Part shown: piece after piece, positions 40,736-49,783 of the stretch
Layout of the letters: each line of letters opens with the position of its first letter
Numbering within the stretch: the first letter of the stretch is position 1
Assembly (NCBI RefSeq): GCF_036518555.1
Contig: NZ_DATDMY010000019.1
Location: 1 to 50,032, forward strand
Length of the DNA: 50,032 bases
Source: Dokdonella_A sp036518555
Lineage (GTDB): Bacteria > Pseudomonadota > Gammaproteobacteria > Xanthomonadales > Rhodanobacteraceae
Direction: 5' to 3'
Position numbers and translations under genes: made by a program
Notes under the pieces: model-generated
What the model was told of the DNA's origin: nothing
The model's database searches: none
Seen by the model: only the letters and a program-made list of their open reading frames with translations

Positions 40736-42148
40736 ATGCCCGACCCCCGTCCGCCGAAGCCGCCGCGCATCCCGATCCGTCGCCGCGCGTTGGTCGTGGG
40801 CGTGCTCGCGCTCGCCGGATGCGCGGTGGCGCCCTTGCCGCCGCTGCAACGCGACACGCCTGCGTCCTGGCAGCACGCGGATCGTGACGCGGCGCCCGCG
40901 CCGGACCTGCGCGGATGGTGGAAGGCTTTCGGTGACGCCGGACTCGACCGGCTCGTCGACGCGGCGCTGGCGGAGAACCTCGGCATCGCGCAGGCGGGCC
41001 TGCGCATCGAGGCCGCGCGCATGCTCGATGCGCATGCGAACGACGCCGCGCTGCCCGAGTTCGCCTTCCGCACCTATGCGGAACCGACGCCGGACAGCAG
41101 CGCAAGCTATTTCCAGGCCGGCTTCGACGCGAAATGGGAGTTCGGCCTGTTCGGTCGGGCGCAGAGCCGCGCGCGCGTGAGCGCGGGCGACCTCGGCATC
41201 GCCGAAAGCGAGCAGCAGGCGGCGCGCGTGAGCGTCGTCGCCGAGGTCGTGCGCGCGTACGTCGAACTGCGCGCCGCGGAACGCCGGCTCGCGTTGCTCG
41301 GACGTATCGCCGCGTGCGCGCAGCAAAAGCGCGAACTGGTCGCGACCCGCGAGCGCCTGCGTCTCGCATCGACGCGTGACGCCGCGCGCGCGCGCGCGGA
41401 CGAGGCGACCGCGCAGGCGGCGCTGGCGGAGCCGCGCGCGGAGATCGTGCGCGCACGTCGCCAGCTCGCGGCCCTGCTCGGGCGCAGCGACGAGAACGTC
41501 GTCGACGACGGTGCGCCCCTCGTGCTCGGTGAGACGGCGGCGAACGCCGCCGCGCTGCCGGCCGACCTCCTGCGCACGCGACCGGAGATCCGCCGCGCGC
41601 AGGCGGAGGTCGTGAAGGCCGCGGGCGAGCTCGGGCTCGCCGAGGCGGACCTGTATCCGCGCATCGGCCTCGGCGGCGCCTTGACCTATGCCGCGCGCGT
41701 GATCGGCCACACGCGCCTGTCGGATGCGGACGGCATCGTCACGTTCGGGCCCGCGATCGACATCCCGCTGTTCGACTGGGGAGCGCGCCGTGCCGCGCGG
41801 GACGCGCGCGCGAAGTTGCTGCAGTCGAGCGCGCTCGCCTACCGGCAAGCCGTGCTCGACGGCGTCGCGGAAGCCGAAGCGGCGATGGCGGCGTTGCACG
41901 AGCGCACGCTCGCCGCGCGCGCGCTGCGGGATGGCGTCGCCGCGCTCGGCGACGACGCGCGTTCGGCCCGGGCGCTGCAGCGGTTCGGACTCGCCGACGG
42001 CATCGACGTCGCGGCTTCCGACTCCGCCTCGCTGCAGGCGGAACTCGACCTGCTGCAGGCGGAACAGCAGCGCAGCCTCGCGTTCGTCGCGCTCTACAAG
42101 GCACTCGGCGGCGCGCCGTTGCCGTCTGCGACGGGTAGCACCGGCTGA
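40736..42148 (+). CDS. Outer-membrane efflux lipoprotein (NodT/OprM type)
   Basis: 470 residues. After a basic N-terminus it has a lipobox VLALAGC (Cys29), then GWWKAFGDAGLDRLVDAALAENLGI, the standard opening of NodT-type outer-membrane factors. The body is two TolC-like repeats of long Ala/Arg/Glu-rich helices with conserved AADLLRTRPEIRRAQAEVVKAAGELG and DLYPRIGL. It forms the trimeric outer channel of a tripartite pump. Its TGA overlaps the ATG of the next gene (TGATG), tying it to an ABC rather than RND system. Confidence 0.9.
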   Translation: MPDPRPPKPPRIPIRRRALVVGVLALAGCAVAPLPPLQRDTPASWQHADRDAAPAPDLRGWWKAFGDAGLDRLVDAALAENLGIAQAGLRIEAARMLDAHANDAALPEFAFRTYAEPTPDSSASYFQAGFDAKWEFGLFGRAQSRARVSAGDLGIAESEQQAARVSVVAEVVRAYVELRAAERRLALLGRIAACAQQKRELVATRERLRLASTRDAARARADEATAQAALAEPRAEIVRARRQLAALLGRSDENVVDDGAPLVLGETAANAAALPADLLRTRPEIRRAQAEVVKAAGELGLAEADLYPRIGLGGALTYAARVIGHTRLSDADGIVTFGPAIDIPLFDWGARRAARDARAKLLQSSALAYRQAVLDGVAEAEAAMAALHERTLAARALRDGVAALGDDARSARALQRFGLADGIDVAASDSASLQAELDLLQAEQQRSLAFVALYKALGGAPLPSATGSTG

Positions 42149-43278
42149 TGGTGCCTCTCGCGCGCAAGACGCTCGTGCACGAATGGCGCCGCTTCCTGCC
42201 ATCGGCGCTCGCGGTCGCGTTCTCGGGCCTGCTGCTGCTCGTGCAGGCGGCGCTCGTGTTCGGCATCTTCAACAGTTCCGCCGTGTACATCCGCTCGTCC
42301 GGCGGCGATCTCTGGATCGGCTATCCGGGCACGCAGAGCATCGAGCTCGGGCGACCGATTCCGGCGCAGGCGGAGATCGCCGCGCTGATGGATCCCGCGG
42401 TCGAACGCGTCGAACCGTTCGACTGGATCGACGGCGACTGGCGCGGTCCGGCCGACAAGGGTGGCGTGTCCGTGTTCGTGTCGGGCATCGACACGCGCGC
42501 GGATGCACTCATGTTCGCCGCAGCGCTGGCGCCCGCGCAGCGCGCGCTGCTCGACGAGCCGGACGGCGTCATCGTCGACCGTGCCGACCTCGGCAAGCTC
42601 GGCCTCGGCGTGGGCGGGCAGGCCGTCATCAATGGCCACCGCGTGCGCATCGTCGGCGTCGGCAGCGGCCTGCGCGCGCTCGGTGGCGTCAACATCGTGA
42701 CGTCGCTCGCGACTTCGCGCCGCCTCGACAACGGCGACAGCCGCGGACGCGTCGCCTACTACGTCGTCAAGCTGCGCGACGGCGCCGACCCGGCCGCGGT
42801 GCGCAAGCGCCTGCAGCCGCACGGCGCGACGCGCATGTTCGAGGTGTGGACGCGCGACGCGTTCGCGCGGCGCGCGGTCACGTACTGGATGTTCGAAACC
42901 GGCGCCGGTCTCGGCGTGGTGCTGCTCGCGATCGTCGTGTTCGTCGTCGGCGCGCTGATCACGAGCCAGACGCTCATGGGTGCGGTCGCGGGATCGATCC
43001 GCGAGTACGCGACGCTGCACGCGCTCGGCGTCGGTTTCGCGCAGTTGCGCCATGTCGTGCTCAAGCAGGCGGCCTGGGTCGGCGCATTCGGCCTCGTCGT
43101 CGGCGGCGTCGCGACCGCGCTCGTCGTGCTGCTCGCGCACCGTCGCGACGTTCCCGTGCAACTCGACCTCGTCACCGTCGCCGTATGTGCGGCGCTCGTC
43201 ATGGGCATCGCGCTGCTGTCCGGCGTCGCCGCCGTCCGCGCGCTGCGCCATGCCGATCCGGCCTTGCTGCTGCGCTGA
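42148..43278 (+). CDS. ABC transporter permease, FtsX/DevC family
   Basis: 376 residues. One N-terminal membrane span (~18-40), a large periplasmic domain (~45-250) and three C-terminal spans (~252-276, ~305-325, ~343-362), the MacB/FtsX/DevC layout. The first residues MVPLARKTLVHEWRRFLPSA and the DLWIGYPGTQSIELG segment match the DevC type that pairs with a separate ATPase. Starts by one-base overlap with the outer-membrane gene, and the ATPase follows directly. Confidence 0.9.
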   Translation: MVPLARKTLVHEWRRFLPSALAVAFSGLLLLVQAALVFGIFNSSAVYIRSSGGDLWIGYPGTQSIELGRPIPAQAEIAALMDPAVERVEPFDWIDGDWRGPADKGGVSVFVSGIDTRADALMFAAALAPAQRALLDEPDGVIVDRADLGKLGLGVGGQAVINGHRVRIVGVGSGLRALGGVNIVTSLATSRRLDNGDSRGRVAYYVVKLRDGADPAAVRKRLQPHGATRMFEVWTRDAFARRAVTYWMFETGAGLGVVLLAIVVFVVGALITSQTLMGAVAGSIREYATLHALGVGFAQLRHVVLKQAAWVGAFGLVVGGVATALVVLLAHRRDVPVQLDLVTVAVCAALVMGIALLSGVAAVRALRHADPALLLR

Positions 43279-43279
43279 C

Positions 43280-43984
43280 GTGAACGCCGCCCTCGTCGCC
43301 GACGCGCTGTCGAAGTCGTTCACCACCGGTGCGGTGCGCACCGACGTGCTGCGCGGCCTGTCGATCGAGATCGCGGCGGGAGAGCTCACGCTCGTGTCGG
43401 GTCCGTCCGGTTGCGGAAAGAGCACGCTGCTCGCGATCCTCAGCGGCCTGCTGCGCCCGGACGGCGGCCGTGCCTTCGCGCTCGGCGAGGACCTCGCCCG
43501 CCTCGGTCCGGTCGAACTCGAGCGGTTCCGCCTGCACCACACCGGCTTCGTGTTCCAGGGTTTCAACCTGTTCCCCGCATTGAGCGCGCTCGAACAGGTG
43601 ATGCTCCCGCTCGGCTATCTCGGCCTCGGCGACGCGCAGGCGCGTCGGCGAGCGGCGGACGCGCTCGCCGAAGTCGGGCTCGGCAGCCGCCTCGGACTCA
43701 AGCCCGCGCAACTGTCCGGCGGCGAGAAGCAACGCGTCGCGATCGCGCGCGCGCTCGCCAAGGAGCCGCAGTTGCTTTTCGCCGACGAACCGACCAGTGC
43801 GCTCGACGCGGCCAACGGCCAGATCGTGATCGACACCCTGCACCGCATCGCACGCACGCACGGCGCGACCGTGCTCTGCGTGAGCCACGACCCACGACTG
43901 GTCGGCCACGCCGACCGTGTGCTCGCGATGGAGGACGGTCGCATCCTCACCGACCGGCGCAACGCGGCCCCCTTGCCGACGTGA
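43280..43984 (+). CDS. ABC transporter ATP-binding protein (DevA/MacB-ATPase/LolD type)
   Basis: 234 residues. Walker A SGPSGCGKST, Q-loop FVFQGFNLFPALSALEQV, signature LSGGEKQRVAIARAL, Walker B LLFADEPTSALD. The GTG start lies two bases after the permease stop; no better start exists. It is followed by chrA with a GTGA overlap (43981-43984). Together with the permease, channel and adaptor it should make a DevBCA-like tripartite exporter. Confidence 0.92.
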   Translation: MNAALVADALSKSFTTGAVRTDVLRGLSIEIAAGELTLVSGPSGCGKSTLLAILSGLLRPDGGRAFALGEDLARLGPVELERFRLHHTGFVFQGFNLFPALSALEQVMLPLGYLGLGDAQARRRAADALAEVGLGSRLGLKPAQLSGGEKQRVAIARALAKEPQLLFADEPTSALDAANGQIVIDTLHRIARTHGATVLCVSHDPRLVGHADRVLAMEDGRILTDRRNAAPLPT

Positions 43985-45153
43985 GCGGCGCGCGCGTCGG
44001 CGACGTCTTCGCGCAGGCGCTGCGCCTCGGTGCGACCTCGTTCGGTGGACCGATCGCGCACCTGGGTTACTTCGAGCGCACCTACGTGCACCGCCTGCGC
44101 TGGCTCGACGGCGACGAATACGCGAGCCTCGTCGCGACGTGCCAGGTGCTGCCCGGCCCGACCAGCAGCCAGGTCGGTTTCCTGATCGGCTTGCGGCGCG
44201 CCGGCTGGGCGGGCGCGTTCGCCGCATGGCTCGGGTTCACGGCGCCGTCGGCGTTGCTCATGCTCGCTTTCGCCTGGACGCTGCCGCGGTTCGCGACCTC
44301 CCCGGCGGGAGTGCTGCACGGCCTCTCGCTCGCGACCGTCGCAGTGGTCGCGCAGGCGGTCGCCAGCATGGCGCAGCGCCTGAGCGTGGGATTCGCGCGC
44401 AGGCTGATCGCGATCGTGGCGGCCCTCGCGATGTTGCTCCACGGCGGCGCCGCGATGCAGTTCCTCGTGCTCGCGGGCGGGGCCGCGCTGGGCGCGCTCG
44501 CATGCCGCGACGCGGCGCTGCCGCGCGGCGAAGCGGCCATGGTCGCGACGCCGCGGGCGGCGATCGCCGCCGTGCTGCTGGCGTCGCTGGGTGGCGTCGT
44601 TGCGATCGCGTCCGCCATGCTCGCGCCGCACGGCGCGGCCGCGTTCGTCGCCCTCTTCTACCGGGCGGGCGCGCTCGTGTTCGGCGGAGGCCATGTCGTG
44701 CTGCCGCTGCTCCGCGACGGTCTCGTGCCGGCGTGGATGGGCGACGACGCGTTCCTGTCGGCGTACGGGTTCGCGCAGGCGCTGCCGGGACCGCTGTTCG
44801 CGATCGCCGCGTATCTCGGTGCGGCCGCCTCGCCGCCCGCGGGCACGCCGGCGATGGCGCTGCTCGCACTGTGCGCGCTGTTCCTCCCCGGCATGCTGCT
44901 CGCCGTCGCCGCCCATCACCTGTTCGCGCGCGCGGTCTCGTTCGCGCCGGCTGCGCCGGCGCTCGCCGGCGTGAACGCGGCGGTGGTCGGCCTGCTCGCG
45001 GCGGCGTTGTACGATCCGGTGCTCACGACGGCGGTGCATCGCCCCGCGGATGCGATCGTCGCGCTGGGCGCATTCGCGCTGCTGGCCGTGGCGCGCGTGC
45101 CGCCGCTCGTCGTCGTCGCCGCCTGCGTCGCGTGTGCGGTGCTCGTGCCATGA
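43981..45153 (+). CDS. chrA: Chromate transporter, ChrA family (two-domain)
   Basis: 390 residues. The two fused CHR halves are visible: the first with GATSFGGPIAHLGYFERTYV and VLPGPTSSQVGFLIGLRRAG (the PGP-type conserved motif), the second with FGGGHVVLPLLRDGLVP and ALPGPLFAIAAYLG. About ten membrane spans. Family members export chromate, or sulfate-like anions, using the proton motive force; the physiological substrate here is not known. The GTG start overlaps the ATPase stop (GTGA), so it is translationally coupled within the exporter run, which is unusual. Confidence 0.9.
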   Translation: MSGARVGDVFAQALRLGATSFGGPIAHLGYFERTYVHRLRWLDGDEYASLVATCQVLPGPTSSQVGFLIGLRRAGWAGAFAAWLGFTAPSALLMLAFAWTLPRFATSPAGVLHGLSLATVAVVAQAVASMAQRLSVGFARRLIAIVAALAMLLHGGAAMQFLVLAGGAALGALACRDAALPRGEAAMVATPRAAIAAVLLASLGGVVAIASAMLAPHGAAAFVALFYRAGALVFGGGHVVLPLLRDGLVPAWMGDDAFLSAYGFAQALPGPLFAIAAYLGAAASPPAGTPAMALLALCALFLPGMLLAVAAHHLFARAVSFAPAAPALAGVNAAVVGLLAAALYDPVLTTAVHRPADAIVALGAFALLAVARVPPLVVVAACVACAVLVP

Positions 45154-45205
45154 TCGCTCGTATATGCTCGGCGGACGCGTTCGCGCCGTGCGGAGGTGAA
45201 GTGGA

Positions 45206-46114
45206 ATGTCGATGAGGTTGCGTGCGGGCTGGATGCCGCTGCTGGTCGCGCCGATGCTGCTGCTGGTCGCGTGCTCCGACGATGCGTCCGATCGCAGAGC
45301 GTCGGCGCCGCCCGCGAACGGCCATTGGATCGCGATGGCGCGCGGGCAGGTCGATGTCGAAGGCGGGCTCGTGCGCATCGTCGCGCCGCGCGACGGTCGC
45401 GTCGAAGACGTGCGCGTCGAGGATGGCGACGCGGTCGCGCCAGGCGACGTGCTCGCGCGGCTCGACCAGCGCCAGGCACGCATCGCGGTCGGCGTCGCCG
45501 AAGCCGGCGTCGCCGAAGCGAATGCGCGGCTTGCGGTGTCGAAATCGAAGCTCGCGCCGGCGGCACAGGCCGCCGAGCGTGCGACAGCCGCCGCGAACGC
45601 AGGCGCCGCGAGCGGGCAGGCGGCCGACGACGCCGGGACGGCGCTCGCCGTGCTGAAGGCCGAGGTGGCCGTCGCGGAAGCGGCGGCCAAGGTCGCGCAC
45701 GCGCACCTGGATGAAGCGCGCGCCGAGCTCGATGCGCGCGTGGTCACCGCACCGGCCGCGGGGCGGATCGTGCGGCGTTCCGTGCATGCCGGCGACGCGG
45801 TGTCGGCGCAGGCGGCGACTGAACTGTTCCAGCTGCTGCCCGATCGTCCGCGCATCGTGCGCGCCGAACTCAACGAAGCCTACGTCGACCTCGTCAGGCC
45901 CGGCATGCGCGCGGAAGTCGTGAGCGATGCGGGACAGGGCACGCCCGTTACCGCGGAGGTCCTGCGCGTGGGCGAAGTGTTCGGTCCGAGTCGGCTCACG
46001 GACGACCCGGTCGAGCGCGCGGGCGCGCACGACGTCGAGTGCGTGCTTCGCCTCGAGGGCGGCGCCTTCCGCATCGGCCAACGCGTGCTCGTGCGCTTCA
46101 AGAAGCAGGACTGA
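45206..46114 (+). CDS. Membrane-fusion adaptor lipoprotein of the HlyD/DevB type
   Basis: 302 residues. Lipobox LLVAC (Cys23) anchors it; residues ~45-95 and ~185-215 are the two halves of the biotinyl-lipoyl barrel (VRIVAPRDGRVEDVRVEDGDAVAPGDVLARLD ... VVTAPAAGRIVRRSVHAGDAVSA), with a coiled coil (~96-175) between them. It bridges the permease and outer channel. A second ATG two codons downstream is possible. It is 52 bp after chrA and the last gene of the run. Confidence 0.9.
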   Translation: MSMRLRAGWMPLLVAPMLLLVACSDDASDRRASAPPANGHWIAMARGQVDVEGGLVRIVAPRDGRVEDVRVEDGDAVAPGDVLARLDQRQARIAVGVAEAGVAEANARLAVSKSKLAPAAQAAERATAAANAGAASGQAADDAGTALAVLKAEVAVAEAAAKVAHAHLDEARAELDARVVTAPAAGRIVRRSVHAGDAVSAQAATELFQLLPDRPRIVRAELNEAYVDLVRPGMRAEVVSDAGQGTPVTAEVLRVGEVFGPSRLTDDPVERAGAHDVECVLRLEGGAFRIGQRVLVRFKKQD

Positions 46115-46294
46115 GGGCCGGAGGCGGGCGACCGCGGCGCGCGGGCACGACGGCTCGCGCGTGGCTTCGGGCGGTCGGTGCCCCCGCCAGCGCTCGTGAA
46201 TACGTCCCTCGGAACCTCGCGCGAAACCGCTCCGAAAGGCACCCCGGCTAGGGTGGGATGCATGGCGGTCCCGTCGGACCGCAGGAAGCAGCCC

Positions 46295-46996
46295 GTGTCC
46301 CACTGGACCATCCTCTGCGACTTCGACGGCACCATCTCGGTCGAAGACATCACCGACTCGCTGCTCGAACGCTTCGGCCGTCCGGGTTGGCAGGCGCTCG
46401 AACAGGCGTGGAAGCGCGGCGAGATCGGTTCGCGCGACTGCATGGCGCAGCAGGTCGGCCTGCTCGATGCGAGCGACGCCGAATTGGACGCGCACCTCGA
46501 CGGCATGATGATCGATCGTGCGTTCCCGGCCTTCGTGGCTGCCACGCGCGCGGCCGGCGTGCCGCTGACCGTGCTCAGCGACGGCCTCGACTACGCGATC
46601 CGCCGCGTGCTCGGCCAGCACGACCTCGACGGCTTGCCGATCGTCGCCAACCGCCTCGAGGCGATCGGCGAGAGCGGATGGCGCCTCGATTTCCCCCACG
46701 GCCGCGCGAATTGCCGCAGCGGCAACTGCAAATGCGCGAGCGCGGGCGAAGCACGAGCCAAGCGCAGGCGCGTGCTGCTCATCGGCGACGGCACCTCCGA
46801 CTTCTGCGTCGCGGGCGAAGCCGACCTCGTGTTCGCCAAGCACCGGCTCATCGAACACTGCCGCTCGGCCGGCATCCCGTACGTGCCGATCACCGGCTTC
46901 GCCGACGCGCTGGAACTGCTGCCGACCCTGCTCGCGGGCGAACTCGCGACGCACGGCGGCGCGACGACGCCGACCACGGCGCCGCAGGTCGCGTGA
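46295..46996 (+). CDS. HAD-IB phosphatase (MtnX-like)
   Basis: 233 residues. HAD motif I WTILCDFDGTISVED (nucleophile Asp9 and Asp11), motif II TVLSDG, motif III region RVLLIGDGTSDFCVA. It resembles MtnX (2-hydroxy-3-keto-5-methylthiopentenyl-1-phosphate phosphatase) of methionine salvage and phosphoserine-phosphatase-like enzymes. A Cys-rich patch NCRSGNCKCA may bind a metal. The GTG at 46295 follows AGGAAG and sets motif I at residue 9; an ATG eleven codons earlier (46262) is an alternative. An aminotransferase gene follows 160 bp later. Confidence 0.85.
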   Translation: MSHWTILCDFDGTISVEDITDSLLERFGRPGWQALEQAWKRGEIGSRDCMAQQVGLLDASDAELDAHLDGMMIDRAFPAFVAATRAAGVPLTVLSDGLDYAIRRVLGQHDLDGLPIVANRLEAIGESGWRLDFPHGRANCRSGNCKCASAGEARAKRRRVLLIGDGTSDFCVAGEADLVFAKHRLIEHCRSAGIPYVPITGFADALELLPTLLAGELATHGGATTPTTAPQVA

Positions 46997-47156
46997 CGCG
47001 CGATCGCGGACTTCAGGACGCCACCGACGCGGAGGAAGCCGCTCGCGCGGGTCCGCTCGTCGCGGCGGCGGTCGAGCCGCGATGCATCCAGACATTCCCG
47101 ACCATGCGGCCGCGCACGCGCGAGGTCGCACCGACCCCGGAGTCGCATCCTTGAAC

Positions 47157-48524
47157 ATGGACACCTCGAAACCCGCCCCCGTAGCCCGCCTCGCCGACGG
47201 TCTGGAAACCGGGCGCAGCGCCGCCCTGTTCGATGCGGCCTGCAAGCTCATACCCGGAGGCGTGAACAGCACCGCGCGCGCGACCTGGTCGGGCTGGAAC
47301 CCGTATCCGCTGTTCGTCGCGGACGGCCAGGGCTCGCGCCTGCGCGACGTCGACGGCAACGAATACATCGACTACCTGCTCGGCCTCGGCCCGATGATCT
47401 TCGGCCATCGCCCGCCGCGCGTGACGCAGGCGGTGGTCGATTTCATCCAGCAGCGCGGCACGGTGTTCGCGCTGCCGACCGCCGACGAGGCGCTCCTCGC
47501 GCAGAAGATCGTGGACGCGGTACCGAGCGTCGAGCGCGTGCGCCTGTGCAACACGGGCACCGAGGCCGTCCTGTACGCGACCCGCCTTGCGCGTGCATTC
47601 ACCCGGCGCAGCAAGATCATCCGATTCGAAGGCATGTACCACGGCTTCTCCGACGGCGTGTACTGGAGCAAGCATCCGTCGATCGACAAGGCGGGCCCGG
47701 ACGACCGGCCGATCCCCGTGCCGCAGGGCCCGGGCATGCCGAAGGGGGTCGAGGAGAATCTCCTCATCCTGCCGTGGAACGACCCGCAGGCGCTCGCCGA
47801 TGCGATCGCGCGCGAAGGCGACGCGATCGCCGCGGTGCTGACCGAGCCGGTCATGTGCAACACCGGCTGCATCCTGCCGAAGCCGGGTTACCTCGAGACG
47901 ATGCGCGAGTTGACGTCGAAGCACGGCATCGTGCTCATCTTCGACGAGGTGATCACGGGCTTCCGGCTCGGTCTCGCGGGCGCGCAAGGGCGCCTGGGCA
48001 TCCGGCCCGACCTGTCGGTGTTCGCGAAAGGCATCGGTGGCGGCTTTCCGGTCGCCGCGATGGGCGGGCGCGCGGACATCATGGCGCTCGTCGCCAACGG
48101 CACGGTGTCGATGGCGGGGACCTACAGCGCCAACGGCATCGCGATCGCCGCGGCGAACGCGGCGCTCGACGAACTGGCGACACCCGGACTGTACGCGCAA
48201 CTCGATGCCGTTTCCGACGAACTCCGCGTCGGACTCGCCGCGCTGCTGCACGATGCGGGTCTTCCGGCCTCCGTCGTCGGTCTCGGCCCGTTGATGCAGG
48301 TATGGTTCGCCGAGAAGGAGATCCACAACTACCGCGACGCCGAGCGCCACGCCGACCAGGAACTCTTCCGCCGCTGGTGGCAGGGGATGCTCGGCAAGGG
48401 CGTCCTGTTCCATCCCGGTGCGTACGAGAACCTCTTCGTATCGACGGCGCACACGCGCGCCGACGTCGCGGCGACGCTCGACGCGGCGAGGCAGGTCGCG
48501 GCGGACCTTGCACGAGCGGTCTGA
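47157..48524 (+). CDS. Class III aminotransferase, glutamate-1-semialdehyde aminomutase-like
   Basis: 455 residues. A PLP-dependent fold-type I class III enzyme. Patches: SKLIPGGVNSTARA-like IPGGVNSTARATW, RLCNTGTEAVLYATRLAR, FDEVITGFRLGLAGAQG and the PLP-Lys in FAKGIGGGFPVAAMGG (Lys291). The overall pattern is close to HemL, but the Lys motif differs from HemL's GKIIGGGLPVGA, so it is more probably an aspartate-aminotransferase-family relative with another amino-acid or aldehyde substrate. Follows the HAD phosphatase. The ATG at 47157 gives the standard N-terminus. Confidence 0.88.
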   Translation: MDTSKPAPVARLADGLETGRSAALFDAACKLIPGGVNSTARATWSGWNPYPLFVADGQGSRLRDVDGNEYIDYLLGLGPMIFGHRPPRVTQAVVDFIQQRGTVFALPTADEALLAQKIVDAVPSVERVRLCNTGTEAVLYATRLARAFTRRSKIIRFEGMYHGFSDGVYWSKHPSIDKAGPDDRPIPVPQGPGMPKGVEENLLILPWNDPQALADAIAREGDAIAAVLTEPVMCNTGCILPKPGYLETMRELTSKHGIVLIFDEVITGFRLGLAGAQGRLGIRPDLSVFAKGIGGGFPVAAMGGRADIMALVANGTVSMAGTYSANGIAIAAANAALDELATPGLYAQLDAVSDELRVGLAALLHDAGLPASVVGLGPLMQVWFAEKEIHNYRDAERHADQELFRRWWQGMLGKGVLFHPGAYENLFVSTAHTRADVAATLDAARQVAADLARAV

Positions 48525-48687
48525 GTGCGAGACGCGCGGTCCGTCCGCGCGCCGGTCCGGACACCGACCCATGCGGGAAGCGGCGGACGCTGGACTGCGA
48601 TGCCCGCCGCTGCTCCTAACCGAAACTTGACGCGTCGCGTCGCCGTTTGGGGAACACTCCGCATCTGCGCGAAGGGAATTCGAATCG

Positions 48688-49716
48688 ATGCGTCGTCTTG
48701 CGTTCCGCGTCTACGCGGGCATCTTGCTGGCGGGGACTGCGCCGGCCTTTTCCAGCGAACAGGCGTCGACGCGCGACGCGTCCCTCGAAACGATCGTCGT
48801 CACGGGCGAGCAGCCCGGCCCCGGCCTGTGGCGGGTGTCCAAGGACGGTCACGTGATGTGGGTGCTCGGCACGTTGTCGCCGCTGCCGAAGCGCCTCGAG
48901 TGGCGCACCGCCGAGGTCGAGCGGCGCATCGGCGAGTCGCAGCACGTGCTGATGGCGCCGCAGGTGAAGATGGAGGCGAACGTCGGGTTCCTCGGCCGGC
49001 TCGCGCTGTTGCCGTCGCTGATCGGCATTCGCGACAACCCCGGTGGCGCGACACTCGCGGACGTGCTTCCCGCGCCGTCCTACGAGCGCTGGCGCACGCT
49101 CAAGCAGCGCTACATCGGCCGCAGTGCGAAGGTCGAGCGATGGCGACCGATCTTCGCCGCACGCGAACTCTACGAGTCGGCGATCGCCGGCGCGGGGCTG
49201 GCCGAAAAGCCGGTCGTGACCGACGCCGTGCGCAAGGCGGCGAAGAAGGCGGGCGTGGCGCTCGTACCGGTGCAGCTCGAGGTCGGCATCGATGCACCGA
49301 AGGCGGCATTGAAGGACTTCAAGAAGGCGGACCTCGACGACCAGGAATGCTTCGAGCGCACGCTCGAGCGCGTCGCGACCGACCTCGCGCGGATGACCGA
49401 ACGCGCGAACGCGTGGGCGTCCGGCGATGTCGCGGCGCTACGTGCGCTCCCGCACGTCGACGAAAGAGGTCCGTGTCGCGACGCGATCATGAAGTTGTCG
49501 ATCGTGCGCGAGCGCGGACTCGACGATCTCGAAGCAAGATTCGGGCGCAGATGGCTCGAGGCGGCCACGGACACCCTCGCGCATGACAGCGTGAGCTTCG
49601 CCGTGCTGCCGATGCATCTGGTCGTCGATGCCGACGGCTATCTCGCCGAGCTGCATCGGCGCGGCTACGAGATCGCGGCGCCCGACGAGGACGACGTGGC
49701 GCCGGAACCGCCGTGA
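48688..49716 (+). CDS. TraB/GumN family protein
   Basis: 342 residues with a signal peptide (MRRLAFRVYAGILLAGTAPAFSS). The domain begins GPGLWRVSKDGHVMWVLGTLSPLPKRLEW, which corresponds to the conserved LW.v...G..tyllGT.H.l.. entry of TraB/GumN, and ends VLPMHLVVDADGYLAELHRRGYEI, the conserved close. The usual GTxH histidine of the first motif is Leu-Ser here. The family may be a metal-dependent protease-like (Tiki) fold, but the missing His makes activity doubtful. Confidence 0.85.
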   Translation: MRRLAFRVYAGILLAGTAPAFSSEQASTRDASLETIVVTGEQPGPGLWRVSKDGHVMWVLGTLSPLPKRLEWRTAEVERRIGESQHVLMAPQVKMEANVGFLGRLALLPSLIGIRDNPGGATLADVLPAPSYERWRTLKQRYIGRSAKVERWRPIFAARELYESAIAGAGLAEKPVVTDAVRKAAKKAGVALVPVQLEVGIDAPKAALKDFKKADLDDQECFERTLERVATDLARMTERANAWASGDVAALRALPHVDERGPCRDAIMKLSIVRERGLDDLEARFGRRWLEAATDTLAHDSVSFAVLPMHLVVDADGYLAELHRRGYEIAAPDEDDVAPEPP

Positions 49717-49783
49717 GCGCAGCGGGTGGCCGTGCGGCCACCCGCGTTTGCACCGGGTGCCGGCGCAACATCCCGACCCCGGG

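Noticed and set aside
47157..48524. Naming the aminotransferase hemL
   Set aside because: The PLP-Lys motif (AKGIGGGFPVAAMGG) and other positions differ from glutamate-1-semialdehyde aminomutase, so the symbol was withheld.
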